Assembly (NCBI GenBank): GCA_008694505.1
Contig: VZDJ01000090.1
Location: 8,983,521-9,047,520, forward strand
Reading direction: 5' to 3'
DNA from: Cyanoderma ruficeps
Taxonomy: Eukaryota > Chordata > Aves > Passeriformes > Timaliidae
DNA: 64,000 nucleotides
This document shows, piece by piece, positions 37,451 through 48,643 of the stretch (its first letter is position 1; each line of letters starts with the position of its first letter). A model generated the notes under the pieces. That model saw nothing but the letters and a program-made list of their open reading frames with translations. It had not been told where the DNA came from and did not search any database. The position numbers were made by a program, and so were the translations under genes.

Positions 37451-37962
37451 GGCATTATTTAGTAGTCTGTTAAAATAGTACATGGAATTTATCTGGAATA
37501 TATGGAAATCATTTTGATAGGTAAAAATAGGCCCTGGAATCTTCCATAGTACAGATATTCTATATTTACTTTTAAGTTTTCATGTTTTACATCTCTATGA
37601 GATTTAATGCGAGCTGTGTTCAAGACATTACTCTAAAGTTTCATGACCTAAGCCACTGAGAACGTTTTCCTGCAGATTTTGTCTATTACGCTGCCTGCCT
37701 CCTCTGAGAGACTCGGAAGCTGTTAGATTAAAAACACAGAGCTGTTGGGAGCATAATTCCATTGAGAAGTCTGTGGGAGCTGCTCTTGCTATGTCATTCA
37801 CGTAGGATGGCCCTCCACAGGTCTATCACTAGCTATCTGGAAATGTGGAAACAATCCAGAAAAGTCTATTTTTATGCTGTTTTTATTATTACGGTACACA
37901 GACAGCCCAACACAGTTCATATATTCTGATATAGGATATATGTCTGTTTTATATATGTTATT

Positions 37963-37984
37963 TATATATGTATATATATATATT
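37963..37984. repeat. (TA)n microsatellite
   Basis: Short interrupted TA repeat within a wider AT-rich stretch (37910-37984). Confidence 0.85.
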
Positions 37985-39576
37985 TGGAAATGCCAGGACT
38001 TTGATAAACTCCAGTGGAAGCATGGGATGACAAGAGAAGATGACAAGATGTCAGTTCAGAAACTGTATGATATAAATAGGTATCTTTTTTTACAGCACTT
38101 GTGTGACAAGAAGGGAGTTGTAACTAACTCAGCCTCTCTTCTCATTAGAAAATGGGAGAATCCTGCAGGAAGCCACAGATGCCTACTTTTCCTTCACCAG
38201 GGCTGTGGAGAAACGTGAGAGGAAGAAATGTGGCTTCCAGCAAAGCCAGGGAATAAAGTCAGGACTGGCGCTGGGGGTGAGAACATGTGGGACTTTTCCA
38301 TGTGTTAAAAATGTAAGCAGAATCTGGGAATGGGCATGTTGCCTTTGTGACTATTCAGGAACCAGTGAAGATCCCACGTCTGTCAACACTGCAGGAGTTC
38401 ACATGTCTGGACAAGATTATTCCTACAGTGCTCATTTTCTGTGTTTTCTTCCATGGTGGGCTGTTTCTCCTGAGCAAAGTCCTTGAACAGTGAAAGAAGA
38501 GCAGCAGCAGGGCGAGCTCCTGTACCTTGCATTATGAATTGATGCTCAGCATCACTCTGAAAAAATCTCTGCTGTGCCCTCACATAACTCATAGTATACA
38601 TTAAACAACAGAGCAGTTCCAGGTTCACTTTTGTTTGGACACTTTGTTGGGATTTTTAATTTTTTTTTCAATCTGTGCCTTGATTCCACCTTATATGTGT
38701 GGGTTTGCTTTATTTTCTGTATCTCGTGAATTAATACCATGGTGCTGTTCTGGGTGCTTCTTCAATACTCTTGTACTCTGGTGTTCTGATGAAATCAAGA
38801 ATCTCATCAGTGCCTTCAAACTTTTTTTAATACTGGTTTATAGAATTTATTCTGTGATGTATAGTCTAATAATCTAGACAAACTCTATATTCATTGTAAG
38901 AGAATCTTTTTCTGAAACAGCTGAATTTGAGATGTAATTCCACTGTGTGGTTGGGTCTGATGTATGCTTTTATTTATTTAATCACTTTTAAATTATAAAA
39001 TGAATACATTTTATCACTGCTGGTCCCCAGCTGCTCTACTTACCAGCCTCTCAGATAGCTGAAGTTTATTTAGGCTGGATATCCACAGGACCTTGACGGA
39101 AATCACTAAACTGCTATGGTGGTGAATCATTCGCTTCGAGAGAGGAAGAAACTGCATAATCAATTATTGATCTCTCCTGCTCTGTGCTTCCTCTTCTGAT
39201 TAAATCTTCCAAAATATTGATACAGAATTATAGCAAGAGAAAGGTATCAGATGGGGGTGAATGTGCGTGACCTTGCCATGGGATGAAGAAAGTTGAAGAG
39301 CAGTGAGATGGGGACCAATGCAAGAGGAGAGGTGAAGTCACCTGGCAGTCTGTGACTGTTACTGCATGGCTGCTGAGAGAGAAATTTAAAAAAAACCAGG
39401 TGCTGTATGTTCCTTCAGACACTGTTTAAATAAGAACCTCATTCAGAAGAGGCCAAGATGCATGAACCAAGTCATTGCCAAACTTTGGGCCAGAATTAAA
39501 TTCTTCTGGAGTCCATAATTGGTGTTCTGTCTGCTCAAAAACACTGAATCTGACAGCCTTCTGGGATATGCTGGGG

Positions 39577-39590
39577 AAAAAAAAAAAAAA
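39577..39590. repeat. Poly(A) run (A14)
   Basis: Fourteen consecutive A. No upstream gene-like or SINE-like sequence is visible that would make this a retrotransposed tail. Confidence 0.9.
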
Positions 39591-40474
39591 GGTTGACAAG
39601 TTTATTGAAATTGCTGAGCATTTCTCTTTGAGACTCTTGAAAGGATGGTGATGAATTTTTTGCAGGGGCTCCCTACCTTCCTGCCGGAATTATTGTTTAA
39701 TGAGATTTGATTGCTGCACTAAGGCTTGTCATACCTTGAGATGAATGTGGAATCCTCATTATGTCTTTTTGTGGACCCAGGGCCACAATATTTGGGACTT
39801 TGATGGTTAAAATCCAGCTCTAGATTTTTGTAGGTGAACCTTGAGCAGGTATGGAGGAAGTGCTTAGTAAACAGCCTTAAGTCATGTAAAGTTGTCACCT
39901 TCTGGAGAGGAGAAAAGTAAATTAAACAAAGAAAGGGCCACAGATACCATGTGACAGAGACCATTCCACCTCAAACCAAAATCAATGTTATGCTTCCTGT
40001 TATTGTGTTAGAGGATTGAAAACTTGCTTTTTCAATTGATTTGTTTTCTACTGCAAAACTAATTATGTCCAATGCAGTTCTTCCTTTGCCTTCATCTGGA
40101 GGGGAAACTGTGTTTGCACTAGTGGCTCCTGTCCTCTGCACAGACAGCTGTGTCAATATCCCCATTGCTTCATTGTTTCTTGAAAGGTAAAAAGTCCCAA
40201 ACTTCAGTAAAGTTCTCCATGTATTCATTCTATCAAAATGTCCTTTTCAGCCTTTCCAGAGTCTAGACGTGTGCTGTTGATCAAAGTCACCCACAGGGAT
40301 GCCCCCAAAGGCAGAATGTGCACGTGGATGCGCATCAAGAAAAATCAGTCCATAGGAGTGATGGGTGCTAGTGCATTTTGCCAAGGTTTTTCAGAGATGC
40401 TTAATGAAGGAGATGAATTTCTAAGCACCTTGAAGACTTAAATGTAGTGAGAGATCAGAAGGCTTTTATTTTTA

Positions 40475-40495
40475 TTAATGCTTTGAAAGCATTAA
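40475..40495. repeat. 21-nt palindrome
   Basis: TTAATGCTTT and AAAGCATTAA are perfect inverted arms of 10 bases around one central G. It could be a symmetric protein-binding site, but nothing else supports that. Confidence 0.85.
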
Positions 40496-42009
40496 GAGGT
40501 TGGGAGAAAGCCGTCCCTTCTTCTAGTAGTTTTTAAGCCTAAAATGTGTCTTTCCTGGAGATGTATGGTAGGCATACAGAGAAACATCTGTTTCTGGGGT
40601 TCTTGTCTGGATTATTCCTGTGCAAGTCTTCCAATGCCAGTGATGACTGAAAAGTGGATTTCACGGTCTATGTCAGCCTGAAAGATGTGATGGCTTAGTC
40701 CAATTTGGGCTTTAGTCAGACACAGGTTTCACATGTAATTCATTCTCTCAGGGTTTTAAAATTGTAGAGTCCCAGATGCTTCACTCAGGATGGCAGCAGA
40801 CTGTCATACCCAAGTTGGGCTGTCATAAATTCTAGACACACCAAATTATGCAGTAGTAAATCAGTTCTGCATTACAAAAAAGCTTTCCACAGCAGCAAAA
40901 CTTGTCCTAACTGAATGCAAGGGCTGGGAGTTAGACTTTCAGAACAATGGTTTCCCCAGATGGTAGGAGCTGCATTGGGCAGTAAAAGCTTTCATTGACA
41001 TTGCCTTGCTAAAGAGCAGGTCTCAAGGCACCGTAACAGCTTGGCAAGCTCATCCTGTGCATCAGAGCCCCAGCTGCTGCAGAGCTCTGGTGCAGCATGC
41101 TGGTAATTCCACAGCAGCTCCCCTGTGTATGAAAAAGGACAAGGGTTTTAACAAATTAATTGTGAACTTCCCCAACCCAGTCACTGTATTTTCTGTTCTC
41201 TAATACACATTTTGTTGCTATTTTCCATTTTTTTTTCAGTTTTCGAAGATGCTAGAGATGTTTGCATTGTTGACATGTAACTGTTTTGTAGATGCCAGTG
41301 GCAAATCAGGAGGCATTTGAACATGCCAAGGGGATGATATGTGCGGTGGGTGCTTTTTAGCTGGGAGAGCTTCTGCAGTGTTGGAGGAACTGAGACGTGA
41401 GGGGAAAAGTAAATAGGAGCAACACACTTCATATCCCAGGTGCAGTAAAGGAATGGGATTTTCAGAGGTAAAATATTCATGAACTAGTCCTCTCTGAGGA
41501 CTTGGGGGTTTTTAAAGCTCTGAACACTTCCTCTGGCATGCTCTGTACCTCAGAAAAAAAGAAGTAGCTGCATTTAGGTTTAATTCAGCACCAGATAAGG
41601 GAGAAGGTAGCTTTTGTGCAGTTGTGATACATATGGCTCTTCGGGGGGCTTAGAGTAGAGGTGAACATTTCAAGTGTAGGTAGGCAATGAGAGACTCCAA
41701 CTTATCTGTCCTTGCTTGGCACCATCCCTCCTCCTGTCCCAGTGCATGCAGGCTCCTGCTGTGTCCATCTTTGGCTGCACTGCCCTGTTTTTCTGTCACG
41801 TCCCTCGCTTTTGGGGATGCTCAATTTCTGCTGGCTACTTGTTGTGGTCAGACATACAGCTTACATGTCTTGTTATCTTGTAGGTTAACATATTCGTGTC
41901 CTATTTTAATTTTATTGTATTAGGCTATTTCTCTGGCTGTATAATGCTGTCTTTGTTGTGCTTTCCAAAACATTGGAGTTACAGTTTTAGTTCAGAGGCT
42001 CAGTAATCA

Positions 42010-42077
42010 TCCACCTCTTGGCTAGATGCAAGATTCCATGATGAGGCCTTTTCCAACCTGAATGATCCTATGATAAT
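42010..42077 (+). mobile_element. CR1 retrotransposon 3' terminal fragment
   Basis: Sixty-odd bases ending in GAGGCCTTTTCCAACCTGAA and TGATCCTATGATAATA, a decayed form of the CR1 3' end. Strongly 5'-truncated. It supplies the last codons of the long minus-strand open frame that starts at 42645. Confidence 0.75.
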
Positions 42078-42645
42078 AACTAGTACCACAGGCATCCTGT
42101 GTTTCTGTGGGCATGGAGTTTTCTCTGGAATAATGAATCTGAAGTAACCACCAGGCTGTGAATTTTGATACAGAATTATCTTTTGAATTTATTAGCAGTT
42201 GGAAAGATAATCTTATGGAAACATAATCTAACCTATTGATCTCAAGCGACTGATAAATCAGGAAATGGAGGCAGGCATCTGTGCTGCTAGTAATTTTTTT
42301 CAGGATTAACTGGGCAAAAATAAACCCTCCAAATTCCAGATACAACAGTGGGTAGCAAAAATCACAACTCTTTTGCCTAGCTGTCAAACCTTCTAACTCT
42401 TCCATGGTATCTTCAATGGAATTATGAATGATCAATGCAAAAATACTTGCTGTACCAAAAGTGGAATGCATAGAAGAAGTATAAAATAAAATAGATTTAG
42501 TATAAAATAAACAGCACAGGGACTGCTTTCTTGATTGCACAAATAGATTTGGTGCTTTAATCATTAGAACATTACTTGCAGAGTTAAAAGTTTTAGGTAA
42601 GTTGAACTTCCTGCAAAACAACGACTTAACTGCAAGTTTAAGCAC
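42022..42645 (-). other. Long open frame, 207 codons, product not recognised
   Basis: This is the longest uninterrupted frame in the window. The first codon of the open stretch is GTG; the first ATG lies at 42564, which leaves about 180 codons. The last part (about 18 residues) is antisense to a CR1 tail, so the end cannot be an ancestral gene. The remaining translation is rich in F, L, S, C and Y and contains no motif I recognise. No splice sites, promoter or poly(A) site stand out. It may be a chance frame; its length in AT-rich DNA is the only argument for anything more. Confidence 0.2.
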
Positions 42646-45600
42646 TCAGCTAATTCAGGGTTCTTAAGTCTGTAAAAGAACTTGGTACAGATCACGCATT
42701 AGCATGCCCAAGTTATGCACATCACCTACAAAAAAACTTGTCTTTTGTACATTTTTGTGCCAAAAAAGTTATCCAGATGAGATGCTTTTCCTTTTCAGTA
42801 ACAGTGTCAATGTATGTGCATAAGTCTCAAAACGTGCTTTTCTCTCCAAGTTAATGAGGTCGTTTTAAAGGTGAAAGACATTACTTGAAAGGAAGAGCAC
42901 CACCTTGTGACATCAAGAATAATGTCACTGTGTACTCGAACCAGAGAAGGGAAAAAGTAGATTTACAAGGTTTTATCTTCTAACAGGATTTATGGAGATA
43001 GATTTTCTCTTTCATTTGCCTTTTAAAACTTAACAGGAGAACCGATATTTTCAAGTGATACAAATTCAACAAATCACCTTTATTTCATCGATATCATATG
43101 TTCATTTTCCAATTTCATCTCAAATTTCACTTTTTTAATAGATTCACTTCAGAGAAAGATTGTTATGAAATCTCAGCAGATTTTAAAGCTGTCAATTAGG
43201 CCATCAGTCCTTTAAAACTGAAATGTGGGGGGGTTTTACAGACTTCTTATCCTTTCATCTTTCAGAAGCCTTCAGAAAGGAGAGGGATTTTATAAGCTTC
43301 ATTCTAAGTAGCATGCAGGGACTCTCCTATTTAGGCTTGCACAGCGTTAAACATTTATATGCTCACATCCAATTTGTGGTGAGATTCTTGCAGGAGAATC
43401 TCCATCCTAGCACACAGGACTTGCAGTCAGACCCATCGAGTTTTTGTAGCTTCAGCTCTCGGACTGGAGCTTCAGTCAGGCTGAAATAAGTTGTAGCTGC
43501 CTGACAGGGCATAGATGGAAACAGTGTCAATCCTACTACCACAAATTTCTTCTGACACATTTTTGCACAAGCAGAGGTTTTGGTAATGATCAGTTCAAAC
43601 ACAGTGTTAAACAATGCATATAATAGTTCAAGAGCACTGTCAGAGAACTGGATTGAGGCCATTCGTACTTTCATAGAAAACAGAGAGTTTAGAGAATTTA
43701 CAATATATTGTTTGTAAAATGAGAGTTTTAATGAATACACGAACATCATCAATAAGCCGTGTTTTACTGTTTGTTCGGGGATTATTGTCTGGTTTGTTTT
43801 GGTGGCTTATTTGGATTTTTTTTTGCTTAAGTGCAAACTTTTACAAAATTCAGAAGAGTAGATATGTTCGTTATTGAGGACATTTTATTACTATTGCCTT
43901 AGGCATTTATCTCCGCAACAGATTAGCTTTTACCACTGAGTTTTATTGTGCAATTTACATAACTGTGACTTAGCTGAGCCTTGAAAGCTGGATCTCACCT
44001 GTCTCTCAAGAAAAATGTCATTTTACGCTTTCTGACTTGTTTGCTTAGAAGCTTGTCGATTTTTTTTTTCAAATGCATATTTATATTTTAATGAGAAACC
44101 AAACAGCTTCAGACCAAACCTAAAGGTGACTCAGAGAATGAAACCAAGAATCCTCTTCCCACTTATGACAAGGATTAGTGTAATTTAGCCAAGTATCTGT
44201 CAGTGTTGTTTGGTGCAAATAAGATCCCACTGGAGGGATTTGAACTGCTGCAACATTCAGCAAGTTTGTTACGCCAGGACAGGCTGTGATCTGGCAGTAT
44301 CAGGTGTCAAACTAATCCTGCAATGCTAACAGCGTGTGAAACTTACTTGTACTGGTAAAAACTGGCAGGTGTGGATGAACCAAATTCAAGCAGTTCTCAG
44401 TGGATTGGACGTGATGCTGGATACCACTACTGAGGCAGTAGCAGTTCCCAGTCCAGGTCCTGGAGTTTGAAAGGGCGTATTCACGGGATAGGGTCCTCTA
44501 GAAAAACAGGGACAAAAATCAAATGTACTGCCAAACCTATTCCCTGAATGCACGAGAAAGGCTGGACTTAGAGCTGAGTAAAGGTATTTAAAATATTGCT
44601 TTAATGGGTTTTTGCTGCCTTTGCCTGGGACAAATAAAAGATGTTGTGACTTACCACCATTCCTGGTTTCCTTGGTAACATTCTGCATGTTGGGAAGTAG
44701 CTGTTTGAAAGTCATATTAAAGGAAAAGCCCTTGGAAAAGTGTAGCTTGATACAAGACTGTTTTCTTTCTCTAGAACAAAGCAGCAATAAGCATGTATGT
44801 ATGTTTCTGAGAGAAACTCTAATAGAATGACTCATTTGTGTGTTGCTGACAAATTCCATCTGCTGATAAAATATACATTACAGCTCTGCTCATCCAGAAA
44901 GGGGTGTCCTGGATCTTTCACCAGATTGCTGATGTCAGTGCTCAAAAGAGAATGCTAGGTATTAGTCTGCTTTAAGAGACAAGGAACAAATAATGTGTTT
45001 GGGTCGTTTTGCAGCGTGTTTTGTGACACTAGTTGAGAACTATGTGTTTCTTCAAGTACAATTCCTGTCCCATTCTCATAGAATAGAAGAAACAACAGGG
45101 GAATTTAACATTTGTACAAGGTATTTTCCTGTTTAATTGATTAAAACTCTTGAATCTGTCACAAAAATATGTTTTAAATTATACAAATATCTTCTGTCTC
45201 TTTGTCAGCAACTGAATACTTTCTGTCTAGAGAAAGGTGCTTTCACAGCCTCTTGTGCTTTTGGGCATTAACAGAGGAAAAAGTATAAAACTCTTGTTTG
45301 TTAATGGAGAAGAAAATCCAAGCATGTGGTTTTGAACAGAATATTAATGTCCTGAATATCCAAGCAGTCAAGGCAGGTTTCAGTCACTTTCCTTTTCCTC
45401 TTGGCAACCTTCTGTTTTGGGGTGGTGAAGGGAACGACTCTTGAAGTAGCGCTGGTCCTTGGTGCTTACAGTGTCTCCCCTGCAGCATTCGATTGGCAAA
45501 CCCCAGAACTATTGACAAACTCTCAAAAATACTGATTTTTAATAAAGCTGTTCGTACTGTTAGTGATGGGAGTGGAGGGCTGACTTCTGAGTGGGGGTTC

Positions 45601-45660
45601 CAGCCTAAGAGCCCAAATCTGCCCTGTGGTCAGAGAGCTCTAATCTGACCTACAAACAGC

Positions 45661-45721
45661 TTTATCCTAAGCAGGCTTGGTCTGGCAAACTTTTATCTTC
45701 AGTAGGCTTGGACTGCCAAAT
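45661..45721 (+). repeat. Degenerate tandem repeat, about 30-bp unit
   Basis: Bases 45661-45690 and 45692-45721 match at 24 of 30 positions, sharing TTTATC and AGGCTTGG. Related AGCCCAA-containing blocks lie on both sides (about 45605 and 45732), so an older array may extend over 45600-45750. Confidence 0.7.
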
Positions 45722-46100
45722 CTCATCCTGAGGAGCCCAATCCCTTCCTTTGGGTGTGCAGAAATCTTGGACACCCAACTCAAGGCTTCAAGTTCCCTGT
45801 TGGGAAGGGAGCTGTAAACTGAGGGCTACCAGCTTGGTGGCCCTGCAAAAGAGTAATTCCTGGATCTTTGCCCAACTGTTTTCCAGAGCAGGTGTTCTGC
45901 TAAGACCACATTTAGCAGACAAACTCAGAAAAATCTATTTTTAGAGCACCGTTCTCAAATTGATTTTTGTCTTTTTCTCTGATGAGTTTTCTTTTTATCA
46001 AGTACAAACAAATTTTCTGCCAAAATCTAGATAGTATGTGTAGAACAGAATATGACAGAAATTGTCTACAGTTTTTATAGACTAATGTTTTAATGTCTTG

Positions 46101-46160
46101 TCTTTCTTGGTTTTTTGGCTTTGTTGGTTTTGGTTTTTTTGTGGTTTTTTTGTCTTTTAA
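46101..46160. repeat. T/G-rich low-complexity tract
   Basis: Sixty bases built mainly from GGTTTT-like units with almost no A. It is compositionally the complement of the A/C-rich tracts at 26252-26325 and 62621-62736. Confidence 0.75.
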
Positions 46161-48527
46161 TTTGTATTTCCTTCTCTTTTAAAGTAATCATCAACAAAGA
46201 AAATGTAATCTTGGTTTTACTCCTCCATAAACAAAACTTTATTTACTTTAAATTCCCATAGTCTTGAAAATGCTCTTGTTTATTTTAGGAAAAAGAAATC
46301 AATTAAAAATTAATTATTTTGACTTCTCTACATTTTTCAGGAGGACTAGAATAGCAATGTCACATGTTAAGAGTGGGGACATTCCCATTCTACAATAATT
46401 TTTTAGGAATTCTGAGTGGAGGTTTTTTATGTCACACATACAATGCATCAGGCAACAATATTAATTAGTCAGATTCATAAAAACTGGGAAGGCTATGGCT
46501 TACTTATTCCCCTTCTGTTCAAATAATACAAGACAATCAGTTTCTTTAAAAAAATGCTTGCATAAACTGTCATAGCAAGATCCAAGCCTAAATATTATTT
46601 TTGATGAGACGCTCAGGATCAGTATTGCACCTGTACGTGGCTCTGCCTAAAATGCCTCATAAAGAGCATTTCAGCTTAACATAGATAATATTGTGTTGGT
46701 ATATAGATAATATAGATAATCTTCTATTGGAATTATGTTGGCCATCTTCTCCTTCCTGCTGTTTTTGTTCATTGTAATGCTCCTTTTTTAACAACAGTAG
46801 AAGATCCTTATTTCTACAAGCAATGCTTAGATATTGCTGTATGTATCAGCTGCACACTATTTTGTTCTGTACAGAAAAGTGAGTAGCTACGTCTGCATTT
46901 GTTCTTCTGCACAATCCCTGCTTTCATTGCTGTATTTCATCTGTTTTTGTGATCTCGCATGTGTTCTAGCTTTTCTCTCGCACCTATGACAAAAATCATG
47001 ATAGGCTACCAAAATAGTAGCCCCTGTGTCTCATATGTAACTTCTTTGAAATAGGAACTGCATCTGCTTTCTTCTCCTAAGTATTTACTTATCTCTGTGA
47101 GACTACATCAGGGGGTTTGGTTGTAATGAAGAAATGCTTGAGCTGCTCTCTTACTGAGATATATTTGTATTCGGGTACAGAGAGAAATGCATATAAAGCA
47201 TAAAAGAAACCCATATACCTTTACTTGGCTATGCAGGGCATCCTCTTTTCTTCATATCCCTTTCTAAATCTCTTTAAACATGTTTCACAACACTATTTCT
47301 AATAATTTATAATGTCTCTATGGCTACCGTAGATTTTAATTGTTGTAACTGCTTTTGAGCAGATGACCCTGGCATACAGAAATATCTGATAAGTGGGAAA
47401 CATTGCTGGGGTTGTTCTAGGGGAATTTTTATTATGGTAGTGGAATATTCCTGCTCAGTAGAAGGGGCTTTTAATTTCCTTGCTATCTAGTTCAGGCACT
47501 GTCTCTGAAACTAGACCTCAACTTTTTTTTCTGCCGCTGGTGAAGAGGAAGACAAGGAATTTACATTCCTATTTAGTTACCTAATTTTACTAATGGAATT
47601 AAAATATCAGCAGACTTGGTGATAATTTCAGAGGAACTCAGACAGACGCCTGCAAAACTCCTTTCTCTTAAGAGCATTTTTGCTGTACTGTTACAGTTCT
47701 CTGGTTGCATGGGATTTCCTCTTTTCCTTCCTAATGAAGCATCTCTGATGGCTTTTCCAGTATTTTAGTTAGGCTGAGCTGCAGAATTTGAGGCCACTTA
47801 TGTAAACAAGCAGCCTAATTTTGAGACCAGAAGAGAGGTTTTATTGGACCAGTGAGGGGACAGGAGAAAAATTTTCCTTTGTGTGCTTCTTCTGCTGTAA
47901 TGGCCCCAGATTAGGATTTTTTTCCCCTGAGACTGGGCTCAAATTAAAGATTTCAGTCTTCAAATTTCAAATCAAAATAATGAAGTCATGTAATGCTTAA
48001 TTGTTTAATAGCAAAGTGCTCAATAAATCAATTATGTAGCATGGCACGTTGAAAGAGTTTATCTATAAAACTAACTCTCCCCTGTGGAAAACTGGATCTT
48101 TTTTAGCATGGTAAGCATTTTAAAACTGAATTGCACCACTAACCCATTGATTAATTCTTTCTCCTAATCGATTTATTATATAACCTTTATAATCCCTGCA
48201 AATCTTACTAATCTGTTCCTCATTGTTCTTCCAAAATATCCAGTCTCCTACCTTCCTCTGCATTTTTCCAATTAAGTGATCTTCCCCCACTTCCAAATCA
48301 ACTTTGCCTCTATTCCTCCAGGTTTTTGCATGATTCTTCTGCTTTCCAGCTGTGCCTGCTCTTTTCCAGTGCTCTAAAAGTCTTCACTGAGTTTGTCCCC
48401 ACTTTTTCCCCACTGTCTCACCTCCTGAGTATTCAAACTAGAATGGGGCAGCAATAAAAGCTACTTCCAGTTCCTTGACTCCTTGCTTCCCTTGTGGGGC
48501 AACCAGCAGTGCACAATCAGTCATTTG

Positions 48528-48643
48528 CCCAGGCTGCCAGCTTCACTCAAAACTAATGTGAATCACATGAGCAGTTTCACTCTTGTGCTCTCATGCCTTA
48601 GATTTCCACACTCCCATCCCTGATTGTGAAGTCCACCTTTTCA
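48528..48643 (-). repeat. 116-bp inverted-duplicate segment, copy 1
   Basis: The reverse complement of this stretch matches 58268-58383 over 116 bases without a gap and with three mismatches, all transitions. Similarity stops at both ends. There is no poly(A) tail, no clear target-site duplication, no A or B box and no open frame that spans it. The unit contains an internal perfect inverted repeat (ATGTGA, one base, TCACAT). I do not recognise it as a known avian repeat. Confidence 0.92.

Larger units (their letters stand above)
37451..42009. other. Unique non-coding DNA
   Basis: No gene recognised. It contains an AT microsatellite at 37963-37984, a 14-base A run at 39577-39590, and a 21-nt odd palindrome at 40475-40495. 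Open frames of up to 114 codons (37874-38218 plus) resemble no known family. Confidence 0.6.
42078..48527. other. Unique non-coding DNA
   Basis: No gene or repeat family recognised beyond the unassigned minus-strand frame at 42022-42645. It contains a possible minus-strand exon at 44655-44770 (weak), a degenerate 30-bp tandem repeat at 45661-45721, and a T/G-rich tract at 46101-46160. Confidence 0.55.

Noticed and set aside
39577..39590. A14 run as a possible tail of a processed pseudogene
   Set aside because: The sequence upstream shows no gene-like or SINE-like similarity and no flanking duplication.
45284..45546. TATAAAA followed 250 bp later by AATAAA, as in an LTR
   Set aside because: Neither TG...CA ends nor target-site duplications could be found, and both motifs are frequent in AT-rich DNA.
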